This document shows positions 8,699 to 18,605 of a DNA stretch of 63,885 nucleotides, in pieces (positions within the stretch are counted from its first letter, which is position 1; every line of letters begins with the position of its first letter). Made by a program: the position numbers and the translations under genes. The notes below the pieces were generated by a model. It was not told the origin of the DNA. It saw nothing but the letters and a program-made list of their open reading frames with translations, and made no database searches. Source of the stretch: CAZGQY01 sp964528035 (GTDB lineage: Bacteria > Pseudomonadota > Gammaproteobacteria > Methylococcales > UBA1147); the NCBI GenBank assembly GCA_964528035.1, contig CAZGQY010000003.1:1-63885 (forward strand). Reading direction: 5' to 3'.

Positions 8699-11512
8699 CT
8701 ACATTTTTCTATATTTTCCAAAGGTCCAGTGCAGAGCCATTCCCCCAGGAAGCCCAGCAGCCGATTGATGAATTTTCGGTAATACCTGATAAGTCATCAG
8801 CACATTTATGATCTTTTCGCGCAATTCGCGATTTGAAATTTCACCGACATTGCGCTGATTTGCCGGCAGTAATGCCAAAGCGATCAACTCAGCATCCGTA
8901 ATAACAGAAAGCTTCACCCAGCTCTCGCCGTCAAACCCTTGCCTGAACGCTCTTTCCATCGCACTAACATCCGTCGCTTCAGGTAAAATTTGTTTTTTTG
9001 CGCGACACGCTGCATCCATTCTTGCTCTAGAGTCCAGGGCACTTTGCAGAGCTATAGTTTCATCCAATATCTGCTCAACCTGATCACGCTGATTGAGCGA
9101 CACATTGCCAATAATCTCATCTTTCTTACTCGGTTTATCGAATAATTGCTGTAATTCTTTTCGTAAAAGTCGGTTTCCGGTATGAATCAAATTAGAACGA
9201 GGTAACGTAGGCGGCGTATCCGGTGTATTCCATAAGACGACACCCCGTCGACGTAGCACTTGAGAAAAACTATCTGCCAATAATGGAAATGCCGCAGGCG
9301 GCACCAGATGAAATACCATACTGGCAAAGATCAAGTCTACTGATGCCTGTGGAAAAATATCTTCTAACCTGCGAATTTTTCCGGATATTTTATCCTTTAG
9401 TGAAAAAAATGAAACAAAGGAATATTGCTTCATCAAATCGTAACCTTTAGCAAACCAACCAGAAGGAAAATCGCAAACCAATAAACGAAATTCAACGCCA
9501 GCATGAGAAAATAATTCGAGGAGACCCTTATCCTCCAGGGCCTTTATTAACTCCAATGTAACCAGACCAGTACCGACCCCGTAGTCGACCAGAGTAATTT
9601 CCCTGCACTCCACACGTCCTGTATTTATCTCATCCCATCTCGACTCTATCGACAATAAAATTTCAGAAACCAATAACCCTGTACTATAACAACACCAGCG
9701 AGTAGGCCTGGAAATATCTCCTCCCCGATATAAAAGTTCATGCAAAGCTTTACCATCTTCACTATCCTCGCTTCCATCCGGGATCCACTCCGAATCCGAC
9801 GAACACTGCAACTGACGAGCAACACCCACAGGTTTGGTTAAATTTGTCTTGAAATGATTGAGACTGATAGCAACAAAAGGTAATCGAGAAGGATACAGCA
9901 TCTGCCGATAAATAACTGACCGCAAACCAGCATTTTCTGCCTGCTCTATAAATGCCTCGAAATCCACCGGATATTGATTGGAATAACCATGATAAGTATC
10001 AAACGCTGTGGCGTGCGTTCTGCCGAGATGTTCACTGGCAACCTCTGGGTTAACGTTGTGCGCCTCCAGAATAATCAAACCGTGTTTATGAATATACGGC
10101 ACCCATTTTCTCAAGTGTTCACACAGGCTTTGTTCCATTTCATGATTTGCTATCGCATGACCGTCCTGATCAGCATAGGCTCCAGTAGATTGGCTGCTAA
10201 AACAGGAAACCGCATCTACTGGTGGCTGATAAGGGCGATTATGATCAATAAACGCTCTAACGTGGAGACCTTCCCGAATATCAATATCGTGTTCTTTAAG
10301 TTGTTCAGAAAATAATCCCGGATCTCCCACATCTCCAAATATAACCAAATTGGGTATACCCGCCTGATCCAGATTTTCCCGCACAACGGTCTGCGCAGCA
10401 TGATTGTAGTCGGCACCTATCATCAACAATGGATACTTAGCCAAAGCCTGACCTCGTTTTGTTTTGGCTTTGATTACCTGGTAGATGCGTTTCAGCCACT
10501 CACCGTCTCCACATCCCATATCGGCGACAAACTTTGGCTGATTCTGAAGCGGTAACTGATTAAAAAGATCGATAATAATGGCCTCGGAATCTTCAAAATA
10601 ACGCCGATGCGCTACACCGCTTGCAAGTACATTTATAACCCGATCAACATGTTTTTCCTCACTCCCTGGCTCTACATGTGTTACATTTTTACTGGAATTA
10701 AATATTAATTTTTCAAGATTGCAAAACATTGGAAAATAGGAACCCGTCAAACCGTAGTGCAGAGAAAAGTCCCCAGCCAGCTTACCAAGCTCGGTAAACC
10801 TCCATTTTGACCCTGTATTAGTCACCCAGCCAAAATGCTGTAATAACTGCAAGCCCACTTCAACATTCTGTCTGGAGCCAAACATCTTATTCAGAGGAAC
10901 ATGGTCTCCTTCCAGTAACCCATGAACCTTTGCTGCAATCATAAACGGCGCAATCAACATACCGTCCAAATGATGAGCAATCATCTCAAACAAGTCTGAT
11001 TCAACCGATGAATCATCGCATTTCGGTAGAGGCCAATTATGCATACACTCATCAACCAGCCCAGCATAAAGTCTGAAATTCTCTGAATCCTGATACGCTG
11101 GATCAAACAGATATTTTTCCAACGGTATGCCTGAATAAATAAACTCCGCAACTCGACTGTACAATCCAAACGCCTGAGATGCCTGCTCTCCCAGCCAGGT
11201 TATTCTGAAGCGCATTTCATCGCTGGCAGATACACCAATTCGTTCAATCCAACCTTGAAGAGCCAAACATCTAAGCGCCACATGCAAATATCCGCTATTA
11301 AATACGTGGTTCTGGCGCAATTCAGCCATTGAAATATCTTTTTGCTGATAAAGCCGATCCAGAATGCCCCCATTCCTCAAAGCCAGAATGGTTGCGCCCA
11401 CCACGATACCGTCATGATGCAAAAATAATTTGCGCAGCAAATCTGCAGATACATCAGTAATACTGATTCTACATTCTGAATTTTCAGTCATGGAGTCCAG
11501 GCGACTATTCAT
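8699..11512 (-). CDS. Tandem-methyltransferase protein, AprA MT1/MT2-like
   Basis: A 937-aa protein with two Rossmann methyltransferase domains in one chain. The N-terminal ~300 residues are helical and winged-helix-like, as in O-methyltransferase dimerisation regions. The first SAM motif is DMGCGDG at 331-337, followed by an HVRAFIDHNRPY segment and a His-rich stretch (SSQSTGAYADQDGHAIANHE). The second SAM motif is LVDYGVGTGL near residue 640, and LPGGMALHWTFGKYRK closes the protein. This order resembles the paired MT1/MT2 domains of the apratoxin AprA starter module, where the metal-dependent MT1 methylates malonyl-ACP; that resemblance is from memory. No acyl carrier protein, PKS or NRPS gene is present, so it would act stand-alone. 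It converges on the hybrid kinase gene. Confidence 0.75.
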   Translation of the reverse strand: MNSRLDSMTENSECRISITDVSADLLRKLFLHHDGIVVGATILALRNGGILDRLYQQKDISMAELRQNHVFNSGYLHVALRCLALQGWIERIGVSASDEMRFRITWLGEQASQAFGLYSRVAEFIYSGIPLEKYLFDPAYQDSENFRLYAGLVDECMHNWPLPKCDDSSVESDLFEMIAHHLDGMLIAPFMIAAKVHGLLEGDHVPLNKMFGSRQNVEVGLQLLQHFGWVTNTGSKWRFTELGKLAGDFSLHYGLTGSYFPMFCNLEKLIFNSSKNVTHVEPGSEEKHVDRVINVLASGVAHRRYFEDSEAIIIDLFNQLPLQNQPKFVADMGCGDGEWLKRIYQVIKAKTKRGQALAKYPLLMIGADYNHAAQTVVRENLDQAGIPNLVIFGDVGDPGLFSEQLKEHDIDIREGLHVRAFIDHNRPYQPPVDAVSCFSSQSTGAYADQDGHAIANHEMEQSLCEHLRKWVPYIHKHGLIILEAHNVNPEVASEHLGRTHATAFDTYHGYSNQYPVDFEAFIEQAENAGLRSVIYRQMLYPSRLPFVAISLNHFKTNLTKPVGVARQLQCSSDSEWIPDGSEDSEDGKALHELLYRGGDISRPTRWCCYSTGLLVSEILLSIESRWDEINTGRVECREITLVDYGVGTGLVTLELIKALEDKGLLELFSHAGVEFRLLVCDFPSGWFAKGYDLMKQYSFVSFFSLKDKISGKIRRLEDIFPQASVDLIFASMVFHLVPPAAFPLLADSFSQVLRRRGVVLWNTPDTPPTLPRSNLIHTGNRLLRKELQQLFDKPSKKDEIIGNVSLNQRDQVEQILDETIALQSALDSRARMDAACRAKKQILPEATDVSAMERAFRQGFDGESWVKLSVITDAELIALALLPANQRNVGEISNRELREKIINVLMTYQVLPKIHQSAAGLPGGMALHWTFGKYRKM

Positions 11513-11819
11513 AGACGAGCAACCTCGTTTGTTCGAAATACTTGTGTTACAGCTTGCATAATGGGTTAATAGTACTTGGCGTATGTAAGAGGATTAAGCC
11601 TACTATAACAAACACGGCTTTTAGCCCATTTTACCGATTAAAATGGTTAAAGATACCTGGCTACAGATCTATTGATAGAAAATAGTGATTTAAGAATAAC
11701 TTCCCCTCGCGACAAGCTCTTTTCCCGAATAATCCGTCAGGATCGTTCAACGTGTACAAATCAATCAGTGCCTTGTAACTTTAACTGAATAAACCAATTT
11801 AAAATATTATTTCTGTGAC
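11513..11819. other. 307-bp divergent promoter region
   Basis: It lies between the tandem methyltransferase gene (minus) and the redoxin/cytochrome gene (plus). A+T-rich. No convincing -35/-10 pair, operator or RNA element was seen, and neither flanking ATG has a good Shine-Dalgarno. Confidence 0.5.
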
Positions 11820-13616
11820 ATGAACACTCGTTTCCCCCTCTACCTGATCATCGCACTATTTAGCGCTTCAATTGGCGCAGTTTTAGACTTTTACCTGAAT
11901 AATCACGAGACACAAATAAGCGGCCGGGTCGTGCCAAATTTTGCCCTGTTGGACCACAAGGGCAAGTTCCACAAACTATACGATTACGCCACGAGCAAAG
12001 CGATAATACTGCAAACAGTTGCCAGCAATTGCTCATCGACGAAAAAAGTAATTACTCAACTTAATGCATTGCAAAAACAGCATGTGGGCAACAACATCAA
12101 AATTTTCCTTATCAACACCGCCCCGAATGAGGCGACTGACAATCTGGTGGCCAAACTCGCTGACTCGGATATCCCACTTCTTATGGATGATAGTCAACTG
12201 GTCCTGGAGAGCCTGGGTATTACCCGGACAGGTGAAGCCGTAGTCATAAACCCACAAACCTGGTCAATTCGCTATCGAGGCCCAATTGATAATGGTATTG
12301 ATACCCAGTCCGAGCAGCCAAAAAATAACCGACAATACTTAAGAAACGCAATTAATTCTGTAATCAACGACACTAGCCTTAAAGCCTTCGAACATTTCAC
12401 AGTAGGATGCCCGATTAATTATATTGGAAACCGGGCAACACAAGCGGCAATTTCATATTCAGATGACCTTGCACCCATATTGCAAAAAAAATGTGTCCAG
12501 TGCCATCAAAAAGGTGGGATTGGCCCATGGGCAATGGAGGAATATGCGAACATTAAAACCTGGTCAGAAAATATTCGTAACGCGATCATGATGAAGACCA
12601 TGCCACCCTGGCACGCAGATCCAGCCGTTGGGCAATTTTCGCATAGCCGCGCACTAAGCATCGAAGAACAACAAACACTGATCCACTGGATCGATTCCGG
12701 ATCACCACGAGGCGATAAACCGGATCCATTACTGAATACAAAAAAAGAATCAATTGCTGAATGGCCATTGGGAAAACCGGATCTGATCATAAAAGTGCCT
12801 AGCTTCAAAATTCCGGCAACAGGTAGACTGGCCTATCAATACGCCAGGTTTCCAGTACCTGTTTCCGAAGATACCTGGGTTAGAGCCGTACATATGAAGC
12901 CGAGCAATCGCGCTGCCACTCATCATATCTTTGCCTTCGTTGAATACCCGGAAACGCTTAAACACCAACAACCTGTTTGGGCGGAAGGTGCCAACGGATA
13001 TTTTGCTGCCTACGTCCCTGGATACCCGATATTTCCATTTCCTGACAATTCCGGCCGATTCCTGCCAAAAGGATCAGAAATCGTTTTTCAACGACACTAT
13101 CTGACTCTGGGATATCCGAGCGAAGACAATCTTGAACTAGGCCTGTATTTTCACAAAAGCCCGCCAGAAATGGAATATAGCATAGCCACTGCAATAAATA
13201 TGAAACTCAAAATCCCGGCACATGCGGCCTCACACAAAGAAACTGCAGAAATTATTATCCAGAAACCCGCACAAATACATGCTATTTACCCACATATGCA
13301 CTATCGCGGTAAAAGCATACGATTCACCGCCCACACTCCGGATGGAAATCAACAACCGTTACTGTCGGTACCCAACTATAATTTTCATTGGCAAACTTCG
13401 TATCAGTTAGCACAACCGCAAAGCGTCCCTGTCGGCACCAAGATATCGGTTGAAGCAATATTCGATAATTCAATTCTTAATCCAGCCAATCCCGACCCTG
13501 GAAAAGCAGTCGGCTGGGGTCCACTCAGCGACAATGAAATGCTGGTTGGATATATTATGATGACGTCGAAGATTGAGGGAGCTGATAAAAAGGTTAGCGA
13601 GAGGTTAGGTCAATAG
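11820..13616 (+). CDS. Redoxin - cytochrome c - copper type II monooxygenase-like fusion
   Basis: A 598-aa exported or membrane-anchored protein. Residues 4-24 form a signal or anchor helix. Residues 33-185 are thioredoxin-like of the AhpC/TSA type (VPNFALLDHKGK), with a single cysteine at C71 in place of a CxxC pair. A covalent-heme motif CVQCH lies at 225-229, with a nearby MKTMPPWHADP that could supply the distal Met. The C-terminal ~300 residues carry His clusters (ATHHIFAF; QRHYLTLGYP; IYPHMHYRGK) in the arrangement of peptidylglycine/dopamine-type copper ascorbate-dependent monooxygenases. It should therefore be a periplasmic redox enzyme. The substrate is unknown. It is monocistronic and convergent with pepN. 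Confidence 0.82.
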   Translation: MNTRFPLYLIIALFSASIGAVLDFYLNNHETQISGRVVPNFALLDHKGKFHKLYDYATSKAIILQTVASNCSSTKKVITQLNALQKQHVGNNIKIFLINTAPNEATDNLVAKLADSDIPLLMDDSQLVLESLGITRTGEAVVINPQTWSIRYRGPIDNGIDTQSEQPKNNRQYLRNAINSVINDTSLKAFEHFTVGCPINYIGNRATQAAISYSDDLAPILQKKCVQCHQKGGIGPWAMEEYANIKTWSENIRNAIMMKTMPPWHADPAVGQFSHSRALSIEEQQTLIHWIDSGSPRGDKPDPLLNTKKESIAEWPLGKPDLIIKVPSFKIPATGRLAYQYARFPVPVSEDTWVRAVHMKPSNRAATHHIFAFVEYPETLKHQQPVWAEGANGYFAAYVPGYPIFPFPDNSGRFLPKGSEIVFQRHYLTLGYPSEDNLELGLYFHKSPPEMEYSIATAINMKLKIPAHAASHKETAEIIIQKPAQIHAIYPHMHYRGKSIRFTAHTPDGNQQPLLSVPNYNFHWQTSYQLAQPQSVPVGTKISVEAIFDNSILNPANPDPGKAVGWGPLSDNEMLVGYIMMTSKIEGADKKVSERLGQ

Positions 13617-13714
13617 CTGTTTCCACTAGCTGCGCAAGAAATCAGCATCCAGAATCAGTCCGGTTTTTTCACGAATCAGCGGCTCCTGTTGTTTAGTCTT
13701 ATGTCCTTCCCACA

Positions 13715-16372
13715 CTAACTATGATCAATGCTTTTCTTTGCGATCTCATACACATCTTTGGACAAATTCTCGACATTCAATATTCGGTTCAATTGGTTTT
13801 TCATTAATTCCTGTCTTTGCTCGTCATATCTTCGCCACTGAGTAAATGCGCTCATCATTCGGGAAGCCACTTGAGGATTAATACCATTAAGCTGAATTAC
13901 ATGATCCGCTAGAAATTGATAACCCCGGCCGTCAATCGAATGAAACTGCGTTGGGTTGGATTGTGAAAATGCGCCTATTAATGAGCGGACTCGATTCGGA
14001 TTACCAATATCGAATGCAATATGACCTCTAAGCGCCAATAATGTCTGCATATTTCCATAGCTTGAGCTGGTCGCCTGCAATGAAAACCATTTATCTATCA
14101 CCAGGGGTTCATTTTTCCACTGAGAATAAAAATCAGCTACGAATTGGTCGCGACCTGGATTACAGCTGTTAATAATACAACTCAAAGCAGAAATTTGATC
14201 GGTCATATTGTTCGCATCTCGATATTGTTTCTCACACAGCGAATAATCACCATCATCATTCAACTCATTCAAAAAATCCAAACAAGTATTCTTCAAACGC
14301 CTTTGGCCTGCCGCTTCAACCCCTGTTCCAATAGATTTTCCGACATGGTTTTCTAAATACAAATCAAGAAGCGCTTTCTTAAAAACAACGACTAATTCCT
14401 TCTTAACCCATTGTCTTGCCTCATGAATGGCTTGTACATCAATCACAGTCATTTGTTCACTGAGATATTTTTCGGAAGGCAGGGTCAACAACAAAGCAAG
14501 ATACGATTTGTCGCTCCACGATTTTTGCAAGACCTCTCGGTAACCCTCTATAAGTAACGCGCATCCAGTAACTGCGGACCCATCTCTTTTTAATGTGTCC
14601 ATGCGATCAAAAATCATCCTGCACGCCAGCTGTTGTCCCGCTTCCCAACGGTTAAATGGATCTGAATCGTAACTTAAAAGAAACATTAATTCTTCAGGCT
14701 CACGGGACATCCGTAATTTTACAGGCGCGGAAAAACCTCTCAATACTGAAACTGTTGGACACTCGGAAAGATGACTAAATCGAAATTCCTGACACTGTTC
14801 AGTCAATTCCAGTATACGCTCAGCAGGCCCTTCCGCTTCGTCAGCTATATTAAGCGACAACACATTGCCTGAACTATCAAATGCTGCGAACCGAACTGGA
14901 ATATGTAAGGGGTGTTTTTCATTTTGACCCGGAATTTCCGGACAACTCTGTTCAAATTTCACCGATAGACTGGAACTGGAAACATCATATTCGGTGGATA
15001 CTTTGATTTCAGGAGTACCTGCCTGACTATACCAACGTCGAAATTGTGTCAGATCGATCTGGTTCGCATGCTCCATCGCCGCAACAAAATCATCGGTGGT
15101 CACAGCCTGACCGTCGTGGCGCTGAAAATATAAATCCGTACCTTTCCTAAAACCTTCTGCACCCACTAAGGTATTAATCATGCGAACAACTTCAGCGCCT
15201 TTTTCATACACAGTAAGCGTATAAAAATTATTTATTTCTATATAGGATTCGGGGCGTACTGGATGAGCCATCGGACCTGCGTCTTCAGCAAACTGATGAC
15301 TCCTCAACATATTTACATCGTTGATACGCTTTACACCACGCGAAGTCTGATCCGCTGTAAACTCCTGATCACGAAAAACGGTTAACCCTTCTTTAAGACT
15401 GAGTTGAAACCAGTCTCTACAAGTGACCCTGTTCCCGGTCCAATTATGAAAATATTCATGCCCAATTACACCCTCTATTTGCTCATAATCCATGTCCGTA
15501 GCAGTATCTGGCCTGGCTAAAACATACTTAGTGTTAAATACATTTAGCCCTTTATTTTCCATTGCGCCCATATTGAAATGCCCCACCGCTACAATCATGT
15601 AAAGGTCAAGATCATATTCACGCCCATATACTTCTTCATCCCATCGCATTGCATTTTTTAAAGACCGCATTGCATGTTCACATTTATCCAGATCGTGTTT
15701 TTCCACGTATATCGCTAAATCTATTTTTCGATCTGAACATGTGGTGTGTGTATCCCTGAGACACTCTAACTTTCCCGCAACGATGGCAAACAAATAAGCC
15801 GATTTTTTGAAGGGGTCTTTCCACTTTACTCGATGCCGGTTACCCTCCAATTCATCGACGGAGAGTTGATTGCCATTCGCCAGCAACACCGGAAATTGTT
15901 CTTTATCTGCAACGAGCGTTGTTGTGAAAACGGTCATCACATCGGGCCTGTCCAGAAAATAGGTGATGCGCCGAAACCCCTGGGCTTCACACTGAGTACA
16001 AAACATGCCATTGGATATATAGAGTCCTTCCAGAGACGTATTCGCCTCTGGATTGAGTCCTGTTTCGATTTCAAGAATAAAATACCGCCCCTGTGGTACA
16101 CCGGGAATTAGTAGACTTTCCTCTGTCACTTCATATTCATCAGACCGTAATTCGCGTCCGTCCAGACAAACAGAAAACAACGTTAAACCTTCGCCATCCA
16201 ATTCAAGCGTTGTCGGCCCCCTGGCTGATTCCAGATTCTTTCTTAGTTTCAGCTTAGAATGTACTCGAGTATCTGTCGCATCCAGAGTAAAACTGAGATC
16301 GACCCAATCAATCAAAAATTTAGGGGGCGTATAATCTTTGAGATAAGTCGTTTTTGGGTTAGCGTCACGCAT
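13715..16372 (-). CDS. pepN: Aminopeptidase N (M1 family)
   Basis: An 885-aa cytosolic zinc metallopeptidase that removes N-terminal residues from peptides. The substrate-recognition loop GAMEN occurs in GHFNMGAMENKGLNVF. The zinc site is HEYFHNWTGNR near residue 300, with the distal Glu in LSLKEGLTVFRDQEF. The length and the C-terminal helical domain (RRYDEQRQELMK) match the gammaproteobacterial ~870-885-aa PepN. It is the last gene of a moaB-DUF423-pepN run; the ATG lies one base after the DUF423 stop codon. It converges on the redoxin fusion gene. The identification is secure. Confidence 0.97.
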   Translation of the reverse strand: MRDANPKTTYLKDYTPPKFLIDWVDLSFTLDATDTRVHSKLKLRKNLESARGPTTLELDGEGLTLFSVCLDGRELRSDEYEVTEESLLIPGVPQGRYFILEIETGLNPEANTSLEGLYISNGMFCTQCEAQGFRRITYFLDRPDVMTVFTTTLVADKEQFPVLLANGNQLSVDELEGNRHRVKWKDPFKKSAYLFAIVAGKLECLRDTHTTCSDRKIDLAIYVEKHDLDKCEHAMRSLKNAMRWDEEVYGREYDLDLYMIVAVGHFNMGAMENKGLNVFNTKYVLARPDTATDMDYEQIEGVIGHEYFHNWTGNRVTCRDWFQLSLKEGLTVFRDQEFTADQTSRGVKRINDVNMLRSHQFAEDAGPMAHPVRPESYIEINNFYTLTVYEKGAEVVRMINTLVGAEGFRKGTDLYFQRHDGQAVTTDDFVAAMEHANQIDLTQFRRWYSQAGTPEIKVSTEYDVSSSSLSVKFEQSCPEIPGQNEKHPLHIPVRFAAFDSSGNVLSLNIADEAEGPAERILELTEQCQEFRFSHLSECPTVSVLRGFSAPVKLRMSREPEELMFLLSYDSDPFNRWEAGQQLACRMIFDRMDTLKRDGSAVTGCALLIEGYREVLQKSWSDKSYLALLLTLPSEKYLSEQMTVIDVQAIHEARQWVKKELVVVFKKALLDLYLENHVGKSIGTGVEAAGQRRLKNTCLDFLNELNDDGDYSLCEKQYRDANNMTDQISALSCIINSCNPGRDQFVADFYSQWKNEPLVIDKWFSLQATSSSYGNMQTLLALRGHIAFDIGNPNRVRSLIGAFSQSNPTQFHSIDGRGYQFLADHVIQLNGINPQVASRMMSAFTQWRRYDEQRQELMKNQLNRILNVENLSKDVYEIAKKSIDHS

Positions 16373-16373
16373 A

Positions 16374-16763
16374 TTAATTATTCATTCCCGATTGAACTGC
16401 AAAAACCATTATCAAAATCCAGGCAATGAGAAAAGAGGTGCCACCCAAAGGCGTAACCGCTCCCAACCATCGTACTCCGCTGATACTCAACGCATACAGG
16501 CTACCTGAAAATAATATAATACCTGTTACCAATAACCACCCGGCCCACGCCAGCAGCATAGAATCCGGGTTAAACCGGAGCAATATCGCGACCATACTCA
16601 AGCCCAATGCATGCCACATTTGGTAATTTACTGCGGTCTGATAAACTGCCATCATTTCTGATCCAAGGGTCGCTCGCATCATGTGAGCGCCAAACGCGCC
16701 CATAGCAACACCCAAGAACGCAGATAAAGACGCCATAAATAAAAACACATTATAACGATCCAT
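16374..16763 (-). CDS. DUF423 family inner-membrane protein (YgdD-like)
   Basis: A 129-aa protein with four predicted membrane helices. The N-terminal segment FLGVAMGAFGAHMMRATL is the signature of the DUF423/TMEM256 family, with further conserved QTAVNYQMWHALGL and a Gly-Ser-rich loop FSGSLYALSISGVRWLG. Its biochemical function is not known. The ATG overlaps the moaB stop by one base (TAATG), so the two are translationally coupled, and pepN follows immediately. The family is conserved in proteobacteria, often beside unrelated housekeeping genes. Confidence 0.93.
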   Translation of the reverse strand: MDRYNVFLFMASLSAFLGVAMGAFGAHMMRATLGSEMMAVYQTAVNYQMWHALGLSMVAILLRFNPDSMLLAWAGWLLVTGIILFSGSLYALSISGVRWLGAVTPLGGTSFLIAWILIMVFAVQSGMNN

Positions 16764-17290
16764 TATTTCTCCAATAGACGTGGTATTAATTCAACCAAGT
16801 TACAAGGTCGAGTTCTATAATCCAGTTGATCCTTTATTAATTTTTCCCAGGCAGTTCGACATGCACCGGTAGATCCGGGTAAACAAAACAAATAGGTCGC
16901 ATTGGCAACACCGGCAATAGCACGAGATTGCATGGTCGAACTTCCAATTTCCTGATAAGACACAGCACGAAATACTTCACCGAAGCCCTGTAAAACTTTA
17001 TCGAGCAATGGCTCGACTGCCTCTGGTGTACCATCTCGTCCAGTCACACCTGTACCACCTGTACTAATAACCACATCAACATTTCGTTCAGCAATCCAGT
17101 GAGAGACTACCGAGCGAATTTTGTAAATATCGTCAGCAACAATTCGTTTCTCACTCAAGATATGACCCGCCGATTCCAGTTTATCTACCAATACTTTCCC
17201 GGAAACATCGTCAATGTCTGTCTTAGTATCCGAAACCACCAAAACAACAATGTTAAGAGGCTTAAAAGCACGATCAGTATTTATTTTCAT
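16763..17290 (-). CDS. moaB: Molybdenum cofactor biosynthesis protein MoaB
   Basis: A 175-aa cytosolic protein of the MoCF-binding fold that adenylylates or otherwise handles molybdopterin. The MPT-binding signature STGGTGVTGRDGTPEAVEP lies at about residues 76-94, and the second motif FCLPGSTGACRTAWEKLI near 135. Length is standard for MoaB. No other moa or moe genes are in the window, so it is dispersed from the rest of the pathway. It heads the moaB-DUF423-pepN operon. The start ATG at 17290 has a weak ribosome site. Confidence 0.95.
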   Translation of the reverse strand: MKINTDRAFKPLNIVVLVVSDTKTDIDDVSGKVLVDKLESAGHILSEKRIVADDIYKIRSVVSHWIAERNVDVVISTGGTGVTGRDGTPEAVEPLLDKVLQGFGEVFRAVSYQEIGSSTMQSRAIAGVANATYLFCLPGSTGACRTAWEKLIKDQLDYRTRPCNLVELIPRLLEK

Positions 17291-17392
17291 ATAAATTTAA
17301 GTGTGACTGAATAATAAGTCATTTTTCAGCTAAGCAGTTAATGTGACATACATTTTCATGTACCTTGACCAAAGGATCTCATCAGCTGGAAC

Positions 17393-18541
17393 TTAGGCCT
17401 GTATCTTACTGTTAATATCAATAATAAACTCATCAATAATTTCTTTCGTTATATGCGTTGAAGTAATAATGTGACTAGTACTTTCATCTATGGCCATCTG
17501 CCATTCTGTTAGCACTTCAAGATTGACTGTTGGAAATACAACGATAAAGGAACATTTATTCCTCCACGCATTTATTCCAATAGACTTTAATTCGTTTATC
17601 GTATAATCAGCCATTTCCAAACAATAATTAACCTGTTCTTTAAATCCATCAACTCCATGTATTTGAATCGCATACCATAGAAATAAGGGGGTAATACCGT
17701 TCCTTGAACCACTTATCGTATTATCAACAGATCCTATGTAGTTTATTTTCTTACTGACTCGATCAACATTATCTTTTTTTGCTAACACTATCCCTGATGG
17801 AATGGGAGATCCTATAAACTTATGCCCGGAAACAGCAATACTATGAATACCTGATTGGAAATCAAATTCAGGAGCAGTCTCCATAAAAGGCAAAGTCATA
17901 CCACTCAAAGCTGCATCACAATGAATATAAAAATCATCAATTGCCAAGTCACTCAATATTTTCTGTATTCGCGATATATCATCTATCGCTCCTTTCATTG
18001 TTGTTCCGATATTAGCAAATAGTATAGCTGGAGCATCTCGACGTGACGCCAGAACGTTAGTTAAATCCTTATAGTCTATTTCACCATTTTGGGACGATTT
18101 TATTTTGATGCTTTTCAAACCAAACATTCGTAAAATTTTCGCTACACTGTAATGTGTATCTTCAGAGTAATATACAATGCCATTCGGATAGATTTCTTTA
18201 GCAATATAAATCCCATACATATTACCTTCGGTTCCACCCGATGTTACATACCCCCAAGTATTATTTTTTTCAGCGTTAAACAATTTAGAAAACCACTCAA
18301 TGACCTCTATCTCGATTTCATGAGTATTCATTGTATATAAATTATCTGAAAATGGATCACCTACATTATTAATGGGGAACTGCAAGAAAGGTAATAACAC
18401 CGAATAATCAAATTTATTCGTGCATGGGTATCCAATAAAATGGGTATTTTCAGCCTTTATATTGTCAAAAACATCTTCCAACTTCTTCTTGGCTTTTGGA
18501 CTGAGATGGTGATTATCGGGTAGCTCTTTATTAGTTAACAT
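17393..18541 (-). CDS. hdc: PLP-dependent histidine decarboxylase
   Basis: A 382-aa group II PLP decarboxylase making histamine from histidine. It shows TSGGTEGNMYGIYIAKE at about 101-117, the cofactor-stacking segment CDAALSGMTLPF and the PLP lysine in SVSGHKFIGSPIPSG near residue 233. The match to Morganella/Acinetobacter-type Hdc is strong from memory. A good Shine-Dalgarno (AGAGG, five bases before ATG) fixes the start. The gene is visibly more A+T-rich than its neighbours, suggesting acquisition by transfer. In other bacteria such genes make histamine for siderophores such as acinetobactin or for acid resistance. Neither siderophore genes nor a histidine/histamine antiporter is adjacent here. 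Confidence 0.9.
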   Translation of the reverse strand: MLTNKELPDNHHLSPKAKKKLEDVFDNIKAENTHFIGYPCTNKFDYSVLLPFLQFPINNVGDPFSDNLYTMNTHEIEIEVIEWFSKLFNAEKNNTWGYVTSGGTEGNMYGIYIAKEIYPNGIVYYSEDTHYSVAKILRMFGLKSIKIKSSQNGEIDYKDLTNVLASRRDAPAILFANIGTTMKGAIDDISRIQKILSDLAIDDFYIHCDAALSGMTLPFMETAPEFDFQSGIHSIAVSGHKFIGSPIPSGIVLAKKDNVDRVSKKINYIGSVDNTISGSRNGITPLFLWYAIQIHGVDGFKEQVNYCLEMADYTINELKSIGINAWRNKCSFIVVFPTVNLEVLTEWQMAIDESTSHIITSTHITKEIIDEFIIDINSKIQA

Positions 18542-18605
18542 ACTAACCTCTATATCTTTTCCATAGTCGACTCTTTATTTTTGGAAAGCCTCCTGAATAC
18601 CAAAA

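Noticed and set aside
271..11512. PKS/NRPS cluster
   Set aside because: No ketosynthase, adenylation, carrier-protein or thioesterase motifs are visible; only tailoring-type enzymes are present.
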